This document shows, in pieces, positions 1 through 8,869 of a DNA stretch of 64,000 nt. The position numbers and the translations under genes were made by a program. Within the stretch, counting starts at the first letter, position 1. Each line of letters starts with the position of its first letter. The DNA lies in the NCBI GenBank assembly GCA_963742875.1, contig CAVUNO010000026.1:372001-436000 (forward strand), given 5' to 3'. The stretch is from Bog-532 sp963742875 (GTDB taxonomy: Bacteria; Actinomycetota; Actinomycetes; Streptosporangiales; Streptosporangiaceae). The notes under the pieces are model-generated. The model did no database searches. It saw only the letters and a program-made list of their open reading frames with translations, and was not told where the DNA came from.

Positions 1-2
1 TC

Positions 3-964
3 GGCGACCGCGGCTCGGTCACCAAGGTGCGGATCGGCCAGCTGAGGGCGCTGCCGGGGGCGGGCTGGATCACCGCCCTGCGCGCCCCCTCCATCGCCGC
101 CCTGGCCAGGGATGACGGGCCGCTGCAGATGTCGCTGTTCGACGACCAGAACTTCGCCGAGATCACCGACTCCAGATATCCCGGCGAGCGGCTGATCTGC
201 TGCCGCAATCCCGCGCTGGCCGCGCAGCGCGCCGCCAAGCGCGAATCCCTCCTGGCCGCCACCGAGGAAGAACTGGGCAAAATCAGGGAGTCGGTTCAGG
301 CGGGCCGGCTGAAGACGCCGGCAAGATCGGGATCAAGGCCGGCAAGGTCATCAATAAGCGCAAGGTCGGCAAGCACTTCATCACAGATATCGGCGACGGG
401 CGTTTCGGCTGGCGGCGAGACGAGGAGAAAATCGCGGCCGAGGCTGCGCTGGACGGAATCTACGTCATCCGCACATCCGCCACCGCGGACAAACTCGGCA
501 GCGGCGAGACCATCGAGGCATACAAAGACCTCGGGAACCTCGAGCGCGACTTCTGGTCGATGAAAGCCGAGGACATCGACCTGCGGCCCATCTACCATTA
601 CCTGGAAAACCGGGTCCGCAGCCACGTGTTCTTGTGCATGCTCGCCACCTACCTCACCTGGCACCTGCGTCGGGCACTGGCGCCGCTCACCTTCACCGAT
701 AACACAAAGCCCGCCCGCGAAGACCCGGTAGTCCCGGCCCGCAGATCCGCCGCCGCGGCCGCGAAAGACACCGGCAAAATCACCCCGGACAAGCTGCCCG
801 TCCGCGGCTACCACGAATTGGTCGCCCATCTGGCCACACTCACCAGAAACACCGTCAGCTTCGCCGGGAAACGCCTCGAAAAACTGGCAACGCCGACCCC
901 CGAACAGCGCCGCGTCTTCGAGCTGCTCGGCAAGCCCATCCCGCTCAGCCTCGACGGACCGTAA
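3..964 (+). pseudogene. IS1634-like transposase, 3' part, frameshifted
   Basis: This is the C-terminal two thirds of an IS4/IS1634-type DDE transposase; the 5' end lies outside the window. The first frame reads GDRGSVTKVRIGQL and runs to about base 300. The protein then continues one base out of frame from base 311 (GKIGIKAGKVINKR), which indicates a single one-base frameshift. Family hallmarks in the second part are YIRT-like YVIRTS, the E-containing LERDFWSMK stretch and RVRSHVFLCMLATYL. The stop is TAA at 962-964. The copy is not functional as read. It belongs to a different subgroup from the IS1634-like gene near 19 kb. Confidence 0.8.
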
Positions 965-1172
965 CCACCGTACCCACGAACGGAGCCGCCCAGTAGACGC
1001 CTCAGCACGACAAAAACCCAGGCCAGCACCCCCATCCCCGCAATCGAAGATCACGTAAGGACGGTCTAGCCCAAGGGGTCGAGGTCATCCTCTCGCCACA
1101 CCGGCCATGATCAAAGACCACCGCCCGGGTTTTTCAGGTCGAAGTAGCTAAGAGTAACTACTGACCATAGGC

Positions 1173-1739
1173 TTACCCGCCCACGCGCCTGAGGGACCTG
1201 GCTCGCAGCGCCGCCTTCCAGGCCACGCCTGGCGGCTCGGCCGCGCCGGGCGCGGGCCACCAGCGGTCCTGGGCGAAGGCGAACGGGTACCAGCGATCGT
1301 CGGGGCCGAGCAGGATCCGCACGCCGGCGCCGGGATCGGCGATCGTCCCGGGGCTGACCTCCAGCTCGCTGATGGCGAGCGCGCGCTGCCTGCGGACCTC
1401 GCGAACGGCGTCCGCCATCTGCTCAGCCGGGCATTCGGACGCGCCGACCGCGGCTGCCACCCCGCCGGTCCCGCCGTGCCGGTAGGCGAGCACCAGCCCC
1501 CGTAGCTCATCCTCGGCAAGGCCGGTCAGGCGCGCCGCCCGCCCGGCGTGCGGCGATCCCTCGGGGGTGGCGAGGATCCGGACCGCGTCAACGAGCGGAT
1601 CTTCGTCGACCGCCGCGGGGGCCGCGCCGGCGAGCATGGCCGCCGCCCGCCCGGCCGCGTCGTTTGCAAGGAAATACAAATATAGGACATCCGGAACGGA
1701 CCGTGGTGCCTCTTCCCGCCCCCATTCCTCCGCACTCAC
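1173..1739 (-). CDS. SWIM-protein C-terminal-like protein, third gene of SNF2 operon
   Basis: A 188-residue protein that resembles the C-terminal part of actinobacterial SWIM zinc-finger proteins usually encoded beside SNF2 helicases. Near residue 140 it has the typical GVRILLGPDDRWYPF strand followed by a WWPAPG tail. The SWIM zinc ligands (CxC...CxH) are absent, so either the protein lost its finger or the resemblance is only to the accessory domain. The start is GTG at 1739-1737. It overlaps the TGA of the helicase gene by four bases (GTGA), which implies translational coupling and hence co-function with the helicase. I have no enzymatic assignment. The family link is an inference from remembered SWIM-protein tails. 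Confidence 0.55.
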   Translation of the reverse strand: MSAEEWGREEAPRSVPDVLYLYFLANDAAGRAAAMLAGAAPAAVDEDPLVDAVRILATPEGSPHAGRAARLTGLAEDELRGLVLAYRHGGTGGVAAAVGASECPAEQMADAVREVRRQRALAISELEVSPGTIADPGAGVRILLGPDDRWYPFAFAQDRWWPAPGAAEPPGVAWKAALRARSLRRVGG

Positions 1740-4700
1740 GCGGCACCCCCTGCCCCCTGGCTGAGGTTGACCAGGGCACGCAGCTCGCCGTCATCCAGCT
1801 CGGTCAGCGCGGTCTCCCCGCACGCGAGCACGGCTTCGGTCAGCCCGCGCTTGCGGGCGAGCAGCTCGGCAATACGGTCTTCCACGGTTCCCTCGGCGAT
1901 CAGGTGGTGCACGTTCACGGTGCGGTGCTGCCCGATCCGGTGCGCCCGGTCGGTGGCCTGGTCCTCGACGGCGGGGTTCCACGGCCGGTCGAAGTGGATC
2001 ACGTGGCCGGCCCTGGTCAAGTTCAGCCCGGTCCCTGCCGCGCGGACCGAGAGGATGAGCGCCACGCCGTCGCCGGACTGGAACCGGTCGACGATCTCCT
2101 GCCGTTTCGCGGCCGGGACGCCGCCGTGCAGGAACTCGGCGGGCCTGCCCCGCGTGCGCAGGTGCGCCTGGATCAGGTGCCCCATCGACACGTACCCGGT
2201 GAAGATCAGCGCGGCGTCCCGGGCGGCGGCCACCGAGACCATCAGCTCCTCAAGTGCCTGGAGCTTGCCGGACCTGGACGCCTGGACGCCGGCGTCCCAC
2301 CCGTCCGCTGACTCCCGCAGGAAATGCGCGGGCGAGTTGCAGATCTGCCGTAGCGACTGGAGCAGGCGGAGCACCTGGCCCCGGCGGGCGACGCCCGTGC
2401 TGGCGCCTATCCGTACCAGCGTGTCCGCGGTCGCCGCCTTGTACAGCGCGGCCTGCTCGCCGGTCAGCTCCACGTAGCGGTCGCTGACCACCTTCTCCGG
2501 CAGCTCGGGCGCGACATCCGGGTCGGTCTTGCGGCGGCGCATGAGGAACGGGGAGACCAGCCGACCGAGCCGCCACGCCGCGCCGCCGCCGGCCTCCCGT
2601 TCGGCTGCCCGGCCGTATTGCTCCCTGAACGCCGCCAGTGCCCCGAACAGCCCAGGGTTCGTCCAGTCCAGGATCGCCCACAACTCCGACAGCGAGTTCT
2701 CGACCGGGGTGCCGGTCACCGCGATCCGCGCCCCGGCGGGCAGCGACCGAAGCGCCTGAGCCGCCTGCGAGCGGTGGTTCTTCACCTGCTGGGCCTCGTC
2801 GGCCACGACGATGCGCCAGGGGACTCCCGCCAGCCGGCCAGCGTCGTGGAGCAGGGTGCCGTACGTGGTGACGACGACCTGCCCTTCCGGCGGGGCGAGC
2901 CCGTCGAGCGATCGGCTGGCCGCGTGGTAGCGGCGCACCGGGACGTCCGGCGCGAATCGCGCGAACTCCCGCTCCCAGTTGGCCAGCAGCGACGCCGGGC
3001 AGACCACGAGCGTCGGACCCGCTGCGCGGTCCAGGCGAGCACGGTGCAGGTGGAAGGCGATGACCGTCAGCGTCTTGCCCAGCCCCATGTCGTCGGCGAG
3101 CAGCGCGCCGAAGCCGAGCTCGGTCGTCCGCGCGAGCCAGCGCAGGGCCCGGTGCTGGTAACCGCGCAGGGCCGCGCGCAGCCCGCCGGGAACATCGACC
3201 GGATCGCCGGCATCGTTCCCGGCGTCACGCAGCGCGGCGAGGAGGCCGACGAGCCGCCCGGCGCCAGCGCAGGCGACGTCCTGCCCGTCGATGGTGATCT
3301 GCCCGGTCAGGGCGGCGCTGAGCGCCTGGGCGCCGGTGAGCTCGCCCAGGTGGCGCTCGCGTGCGCGCCGCGCGGTGTCCGGGTCGATCAGCACCCACCG
3401 GCCGCGCAGCCGCGCCACGCCGTCCGCGGCGGCGACCGCGTCCGCCTCGGCTTGAGAGAGTGATTCGCCGTCCAGGGCCAGCTGCCAGGCCAGGTCGGTG
3501 ACACCGCCGAGCGAGAACACGCTGGCCGCGCTCCGTGGCCGCGCGATCGTGCTCGCGCCGACGCCCCGGACCAGGTCAGCCGGCCATTCGACCTTGATGC
3601 CGTGCGCCGCGAGCCGGTCCCCTGCCGGGCCGAGCAGCTCGACGGCGTCCCCGCCGCCGAGCGTGCCGTCGCGGCGGATCCGGTCGACCGGCGGCCAGTC
3701 GCGGGCCGCGCGGCGCAGCACGCGGTGCTCGGGGTAACCCAGGCGAGGTGCATGCAGCTCGGCGGTCAGCGGCGACCCGGCGGACGCGGGCGGCTGGACC
3801 CGCAGGGACATGGCCGCTGCCGGCGTCGGGTCGGCGGCCTCGGCGCAGCGGTCGGCCCATTCCGCGGCGTCGCCGTCGAGCACGCGGGCACGGCCCGCGT
3901 AGGGCAGGTCCCCGATCACCAGCCGCGCCCCCGGCGGCCGCAGCAGCGCCTCTGCAACCGCGTCCGTGAAGCCGTCGTCGGCCGCTGACCCCGCGAGGCG
4001 CCAGCAGTCGCGGCCTGCGGCGTCTAGCGCCGGGTATACGCGCCGCGCGGCGACCGCTTCCAGGGCGGACCGGGCGGCGCGCGCCCAGGCCCTCGCCGAC
4101 TCGTGCAGCAAGGCTGCACTGCCATCAGCCGCCGGGCCGTCGAGCGTGGCGAGGACGGACAGCGCCTCAAGCAGCGGCACCGTGAAACCCGCGAGCGGTC
4201 CCTCAAGCGCCGCACCCGCCGGGCCGGTTACCTCGAACCCCCGGTCAGAGAAGTCCAACGCGCAGCCGGCCCGCAGCAGCCGCCTGAAGATGCCCCGCGC
4301 GCTGCGTGCCTCCGCTTCCGCCGCCCTGGCGAGCTGCGCGGCGGCGGACCGTTCCTGTTCGGTGATCTGGTCCAGAAGCCCGGCGGCGGCCGCCGTCTTC
4401 GCCTCGTTCTTGGTGCGGCCCTCGGCGGCGCATGCGTAGCTTCCCGTCGCGTGCGCGCAGCCGACCGTGCAGGTGAACACCGGCGCGTGCGGCGGGCCGC
4501 TGGCGTCGTGCTGGTAGGACAGGTCCGAGATGACACCGGTCTGCGCCCGCTCGTTGAGAACGGTGACGGGACTGCGGTCAGCCGCGGTCCGTTCGGAATC
4601 CCTGGTTTGTGACCATGCGGGAGGAGCGAGATCACGCAGCAGCGCCAGGGCCGCGCCTGCCCGCGCGGCCTTCGCGGTAGCGGCGCGGCTGGGAGCGCCG

Positions 4701-5665
4701 ACGACCAGCCCGTCCGGTGCCGACAGGAACGCGAGCGCCGAGCGCTCGCCGGTCTCGATGTACCGGGCCGTGGGCCAGCCCCGCGCCTGGCTGTACATGG
4801 ACAGGACTCCCCCGGCCATCATGGGGGTGCTGACAAGCGCCTCCCATGCGGCGGCGCGAGCGCCGACCCACCCGCACGGGTCGGCCTCGAACAGCAGAAG
4901 GTACACCGAACGCGCGGTCAGCTTCCCCGGGCGGACGGCAGTCGCGAGCTCCGGGACGGGCGACGACCTGGCGACCTCGTAGTCGAGCCAGGATTCCAGA
5001 TCCGCGGGACTCAGCCCCGGATCGTCCGGGAAGTCGCGGGGGGCGGCGGGCGGGTCGTCGTCCGCTGGCACCACTAGGCCGGTGAGCGCGGCCAGCAGCG
5101 ACAGCGCCGCGGCCTGCCGCGCGGTCTTCTTGCTGCCGCCGTAGCCCGCCTTGCCCTCGACCCGCGCGCCGTCCCGCTCCAGGCTCGCCGTGGCCGTGAA
5201 CCCGCGGTCCGCCGCCGACTCGGTCAGCTGCATGGGGGCTACGCCCAGCCGCTGGGCCTCGAGGCCGACGACGGCGACCGCCGTGCCCGGGACCTGGCCG
5301 GCCGCCGCCAGGGCCAGCGCACGGACCCCGGCCCACGCGTGGCGGTCGCTGGCGGCGAAGAGCACCTGGTGCAGCTCCCGCGGCCCCGCGTCGCGGGACG
5401 TGATTCTGCGCTCGCAGTCCGCGATCAGCGCCGGGTTCGCGGTGCCGTCCTGACAAGCCTGCTTCAGCGCCGCGAAGAACTCATCGCCGGACAGCGCCGC
5501 GAAGCCGGCGGCCGGGTCGGCCAGCAGCGCGCGCAGTTCCTGGCGCGCGCGGTCCTTCTCCATCTCGGCCTGCCGCCGGTTCCGGGGCGGCGGTGGTTGC
5601 GCAGGGCACGGCCGGACCCGGGCAAGATCCAGCGGGGTAGGCAACCTGGAGGGCCGTTGCGGCAT
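1736..5665 (-). CDS. SNF2-family helicase with three dsRBD-like domains
   Basis: A 1309-residue Swi2/Snf2 ATPase. The C-terminal third holds the two RecA-like lobes: Walker A DDMGLGKT near residue 857, DEAQ box near 957, the TGTPVEN motif, and the helicase C-terminal QATDRAHRIGQ near 1243. The N-terminal third is unusual. Residues ~134-196, ~285-346 and ~366-436 each look like a double-stranded-RNA-binding fold; the third has LNERAQTGVI, GPPHAPVFTCTV and RTKNEAKTAAAAGLLDQI, and the first ends GSKKTARQAAALSLLAAL. The ATG at 5665 lies two bases after the stop of the upstream DUF2786 gene; a later Met (residue 35) is a possible start. The product probably remodels nucleic acid or nucleoprotein in an ATP-dependent way, with dsRNA or structured DNA as the likely ligand. 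The ligand is inferred. Confidence 0.9.
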   Translation of the reverse strand: MPQRPSRLPTPLDLARVRPCPAQPPPPRNRRQAEMEKDRARQELRALLADPAAGFAALSGDEFFAALKQACQDGTANPALIADCERRITSRDAGPRELHQVLFAASDRHAWAGVRALALAAAGQVPGTAVAVVGLEAQRLGVAPMQLTESAADRGFTATASLERDGARVEGKAGYGGSKKTARQAAALSLLAALTGLVVPADDDPPAAPRDFPDDPGLSPADLESWLDYEVARSSPVPELATAVRPGKLTARSVYLLLFEADPCGWVGARAAAWEALVSTPMMAGGVLSMYSQARGWPTARYIETGERSALAFLSAPDGLVVGAPSRAATAKAARAGAALALLRDLAPPAWSQTRDSERTAADRSPVTVLNERAQTGVISDLSYQHDASGPPHAPVFTCTVGCAHATGSYACAAEGRTKNEAKTAAAAGLLDQITEQERSAAAQLARAAEAEARSARGIFRRLLRAGCALDFSDRGFEVTGPAGAALEGPLAGFTVPLLEALSVLATLDGPAADGSAALLHESARAWARAARSALEAVAARRVYPALDAAGRDCWRLAGSAADDGFTDAVAEALLRPPGARLVIGDLPYAGRARVLDGDAAEWADRCAEAADPTPAAAMSLRVQPPASAGSPLTAELHAPRLGYPEHRVLRRAARDWPPVDRIRRDGTLGGGDAVELLGPAGDRLAAHGIKVEWPADLVRGVGASTIARPRSAASVFSLGGVTDLAWQLALDGESLSQAEADAVAAADGVARLRGRWVLIDPDTARRARERHLGELTGAQALSAALTGQITIDGQDVACAGAGRLVGLLAALRDAGNDAGDPVDVPGGLRAALRGYQHRALRWLARTTELGFGALLADDMGLGKTLTVIAFHLHRARLDRAAGPTLVVCPASLLANWEREFARFAPDVPVRRYHAASRSLDGLAPPEGQVVVTTYGTLLHDAGRLAGVPWRIVVADEAQQVKNHRSQAAQALRSLPAGARIAVTGTPVENSLSELWAILDWTNPGLFGALAAFREQYGRAAEREAGGGAAWRLGRLVSPFLMRRRKTDPDVAPELPEKVVSDRYVELTGEQAALYKAATADTLVRIGASTGVARRGQVLRLLQSLRQICNSPAHFLRESADGWDAGVQASRSGKLQALEELMVSVAAARDAALIFTGYVSMGHLIQAHLRTRGRPAEFLHGGVPAAKRQEIVDRFQSGDGVALILSVRAAGTGLNLTRAGHVIHFDRPWNPAVEDQATDRAHRIGQHRTVNVHHLIAEGTVEDRIAELLARKRGLTEAVLACGETALTELDDGELRALVNLSQGAGGAA

Positions 5666-5667
5666 GT

Positions 5668-6987
5668 TCAGGCGCTAACCTGCTCCCGGTTGTGCAGCGC
5701 CGCCATGTCGGCGGCGGCCAGGCCAGAGACCCACCCCTCCTTGTCGGTCGCACGGCTCCCGCGGTCGCAGACGAGACCGTCACCGAACATCTCGCCGACG
5801 GCGTGATCGACAGCCTCGTGGCGCTCTTTGAGCACAGGCACCAGGTCCTTGCCGGGCGCAGCAGCCGCCACCTCCTGTTCCGCGTGCACAGTCGCCTGTG
5901 ACAGCCGCACCCCGATCCGGTACGCGTAGGCCACCAGGAACGACTGGCGGAACGCCCGGGTCCGCGACCGCCCGTAGGAGTCCTTCTTCGCGCCCTCCCG
6001 CAGCATCGCCGTGTTAGCCTGCACCAGCAGCGACGTGTACAGCAGCTCCACCGCGTCCAGGTCAGGCGGGAAACCGACCACCGTGGACATGCCAATCGCC
6101 TTCTGCCAGACCGACCGGCAATGATTGGCTTGCGCGACAGCATGCAGGAGCGTCGCCTTAGGCGACTCGTACGGGTTGTCAACCGGCAGCCGCCGCGCGC
6201 CCGGCCTGTCCTTGCTCCCGGACTGGGCGGCGAGCAGCGCGTGATCGATGCTGTGCTTGGCCATCAGCTCCTGCGCGCGGGCCGACAGCGCCTCCGCCTC
6301 GTCCGGGAACTCCGTGGACTCCGCCTTCGCCAGGAGCGCGCGGATCTTGCCGAGGATCCGCTCGTCCGCGTCGCTGCCCGCCGCCCACGCCCCGGCGCGG
6401 GCCGTGCCCGGCAGCGGGCACAGCCGTTCCAGCACGGGCATGTGCTGCAGCAGGTGCAGCAGCTCGATGGCGACCCGCAGCGGTTCCCCGCTCCGGGCGG
6501 ACAGGAACTCGGCGTCGCTCCCCCACCACACCTCGGCACCGAGCGCCGACACCTGCACCGCCCAGCGGTCATCCACCATCGCGAGAGCGTAGCCGCGCAT
6601 CTCGTCCGCGACCATGTCGGCGGCCATGCCCGCGTACGCGTCACCCAGTTCCCGGCCAACATGCCTGACCAGTTCCGCCGGCTGCCAGCCGTGCCGCCAC
6701 GCCGCCGTGACGGAAAGACGCAGGAAGCCGGTGATCTCCCGGCTGACGGCCTGCGTCCAGCCGGGCGACTGCTCCGCCGCCAGCAGCTTGAGATACTCCG
6801 CGAAACCGCGCTCGTCACCGCGGCAGACGGCATCGACCGCCGCGCTCACCGCGGTCACGACGAGCTCTCGCTGCGACGGAACACTCTGCCGGCCCGGCGA
6901 CCAGCCCAGGCCCGCCGCCCGCTCCGCGCGGCGGCGCTGGCGCTCCTTGTCCTTCTTCTGCCGCCGGTTACGGCTGGCTTTCCCCAC
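5668..6987 (-). CDS. DUF2786 domain protein, first gene of SNF2 operon
   Basis: About 439 residues. The DUF2786 core sits near residues 215-255 (KIRALLAKAESTEFPDEAEA, then SARAQELMAKHSID). The N terminus is strongly basic (GKASRNRRQKKDKERQRRRA), consistent with nucleic-acid contact. I chose GTG at 6987 rather than the upstream ATG at 7059 because a GGAGG Shine-Dalgarno sits eight bases before it and the protein then begins with the basic motif. The function of DUF2786 is unknown. It is followed two bases later by the SNF2 helicase and then by the SWIM-tail gene, so the three form one minus-strand operon. No frame damage is visible, in contrast to most of this window. Confidence 0.85.
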   Translation of the reverse strand: MGKASRNRRQKKDKERQRRRAERAAGLGWSPGRQSVPSQRELVVTAVSAAVDAVCRGDERGFAEYLKLLAAEQSPGWTQAVSREITGFLRLSVTAAWRHGWQPAELVRHVGRELGDAYAGMAADMVADEMRGYALAMVDDRWAVQVSALGAEVWWGSDAEFLSARSGEPLRVAIELLHLLQHMPVLERLCPLPGTARAGAWAAGSDADERILGKIRALLAKAESTEFPDEAEALSARAQELMAKHSIDHALLAAQSGSKDRPGARRLPVDNPYESPKATLLHAVAQANHCRSVWQKAIGMSTVVGFPPDLDAVELLYTSLLVQANTAMLREGAKKDSYGRSRTRAFRQSFLVAYAYRIGVRLSQATVHAEQEVAAAAPGKDLVPVLKERHEAVDHAVGEMFGDGLVCDRGSRATDKEGWVSGLAAADMAALHNREQVSA

Positions 6988-7299
6988 GATGCGAACCTCC
7001 GTGAACTCCGACCCAGAAAACAGGATTCCACCAGATGCCCGCAGCGCGGGGGCGGACACGCGGAAGACGCCCCGATCAATCGCGGGCCGCGATGAGGATG
7101 CTTACCGTGCGGTACTGGGGTGACCGGCTGGGCGGGGACGACCGGCCGGAGCGGCTCGTGACCCTCAGGACGCCAGCCGCTGTCTCAGCCGCAGCGGGAT
7201 TACCCTGCCGACCCCAACGAGTACAACGGTCGGTCACCGGCATCTGCGCCAACGCCACAGGTCGGCCTGCGGAGCCAGGTACATGCCAGGCCTACCGGA

Positions 7300-8045
7300 G
7301 GCCTGCACGTCCATGGGAAACACGCTGGACCGGCTGGTACCGCCGGGCCGCGGTCGTGGTGTGGCCGCGGGACCTGGCGTTCGCGGCGCGCGCCGAAGCC
7401 GGGTCGCAGTGGGCGCTGTCGGAACTGCACACCCGCGTCGAGGCCGGAGACCTGGAAAGGGCACGTGCGGCTGCGGAGTCGCTCGCGCCATTCTGGAGAA
7501 CGATCGGATCGCCGGCGGGACTGCTGGGTACCGCGCTGCCCGTGGCAGCGGGCCTGGGCGCGGCCGGGACGGCGGCGATGCTGTGAGCCGTTCGGGTGGA
7601 GACGGTCGCGGCGGAGCAGGCCGGCGGGCTGGCGGCTGCGGCCGGGCAGTACGGCGAGGAGTGGACGCGCGGGGTCATCGACGGGTGATCCGGGCCGGGG
7701 CACTGCTTCGAGGCGGACAGGTACGAGTGGGTCGAGAGACTGCCGGGGCTGTCCGGGGCGCTGCGTGCCGCCGGGGGCCCGGGTAGCGCGGCTGCTGCTC
7801 GGCGGCGCCTGGGGCTGCATGCGCGGCCAGCTGCGGTTCTGGACAACCACCGCGCGGGCCGAGATCCGCGAGCCGCGGCTGCAGATGCTGAGCTCGCCGC
7901 TGGTGCGGCTCCCCGAGGCGGCCGGCGACGAGCCGCGGGAGGAGATCGTGGCGGCGCTGCGCGGGGTACGGGACAACGTGCTGGGCTGTTCTGGAGCACG
8001 AGAAAGACGCGCGGCACAAGGCCATGACCGACCTGGCGTGGCTGA
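7300..8045 (+). pseudogene. 2OG-Fe(II) oxygenase-like protein, C-terminal half, decayed
   Basis: Fragments of one protein are readable across several frames. WYRRAAVVVWPRDLAFAARA and the following LSELHTRVEAGDLERARAAA come first (7340-7490), then QYGEEWTRGVIDG with an in-frame stop near 7686, then ADRYEWVERLPGLSGAL, then VARLLLGGAWGCMRGQLRFW and EPREEIVAALRGVRDNVLGC (7790-7985). This is the C-terminal half of a large actinobacterial 2OG-Fe(II) oxygenase-type protein. The matching N-terminal half lies at 10.69-11.13 kb on the opposite strand. At least three frameshifts and a stop make it a pseudogene. The 240 bases between it and the DUF2786 gene show nothing. Confidence 0.55.
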
Positions 8046-8109
8046 CGCCGGCGTGGGGGACGACCCGCCGGGAACGTCGTTACTGTCAACCTGGCGGCAT
8101 GATGGTGTT

Positions 8110-8601
8110 GTGCGTCCCTGGAAGCGACGGCTGTCCGATGACGAGCGGTCTGTCCTGCTGTCCGAGTTGCTCCTCCGGCACCCGGAACTGGTCGCCGAGG
8201 CGGAGGAGATCACCTCCACGCTGCTCGTCGTGGAAGACGATCAGGAGCTCGCCGGCGAGATCACGGCCAGGCTGCGGGCGCTGCGCCCCAGCGGGCCGGT
8301 GTCGATCGATGCGGGACGGGGACGGGTCCTGCACGTCCTGCATCCGTACATCGATGACCTCAGCTGGCGCAAGGAACGCGGTGCCCGGCGGGCGGCCGCC
8401 GAAATCGCGATCGCCATCCTGCTCGGGTTGTACGAATGCCGCGACGACACCGACGCGGACATGCTGCTTGTCCGGATGGGCCTGCCCGGCGCGGCCGACG
8501 ACCTCGCACACATGGTGTACAAGAAGGCCAAGTCACTGCACCTGCCGTTGCCGTCGCTGGCCGACGAGTGCCCCGAGTGGACGTGGCACCAGCAGAGCTG
8601 A
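8110..8601 (+). CDS. Hypothetical protein (about 163 aa)
   Basis: Reads cleanly from GTG at 8110 (RPWKRRLSDDERSVLLSELL) to a stop at 8601. Codon use is typical of the host, and composition suggests a soluble, acidic, mostly helical protein with VHPYIDDLSWRKERG-like and GLYECRDDTDADMLLVRMG segments. I do not recognise the family. The frame stays open upstream into the oxygenase pseudogene, so the exact start is uncertain; no strong Shine-Dalgarno is seen. It sits alone between two pseudogenes. It may be a remnant that still has an intact C-terminal part rather than a whole gene. Confidence 0.5.
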   Translation: MRPWKRRLSDDERSVLLSELLLRHPELVAEAEEITSTLLVVEDDQELAGEITARLRALRPSGPVSIDAGRGRVLHVLHPYIDDLSWRKERGARRAAAEIAIAILLGLYECRDDTDADMLLVRMGLPGAADDLAHMVYKKAKSLHLPLPSLADECPEWTWHQQS

Positions 8602-8628
8602 ACCCAGTCCCGTGCCAGAATCCCGTGC

Positions 8629-8800
8629 GTTGGCCTGACCTGCTGCTCCAGGCTCGGCGCTCGTCCAATCCGCCTCGTCTACTTGTTCATGGTCCGGGTG
8701 TTCAGGTGGCTGGTGCTGCCAGCGCCGGGTAATGCCGCCAAGGATGCGAAGATCTTGGTGCTCCGCGATGAGATTGCGGTCTTGCGCCGGATGCCCTCTC
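8629..8800 (+). pseudogene. Integrase-core transposase, 5' remnant
   Basis: About 170 bases closely match the start of the split transposase at 54.9 kb (minus strand there). Both share the stretch that encodes FMVRVFRWLVL, then AAKDAKILVLRDEIAVLRR. Here the copy stops after LRR and runs into unrelated sequence just before the TOTE pseudogene. It is a solo 5' end of an rve-type (IS3-like) insertion sequence. Confidence 0.7.
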
Positions 8801-8869
8801 GTGGCCTCACAATCGCTCACTCTTGCCGATGCCGCCCAGGCAGTGATCAGGCCTGGATAGCTTGTTTGC

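Noticed and set aside
7465..8601. One 378-codon plus-strand protein
   Set aside because: The first 215 codons are frame-shifted oxygenase remnant; only the part from 8110 looks like a separate gene.
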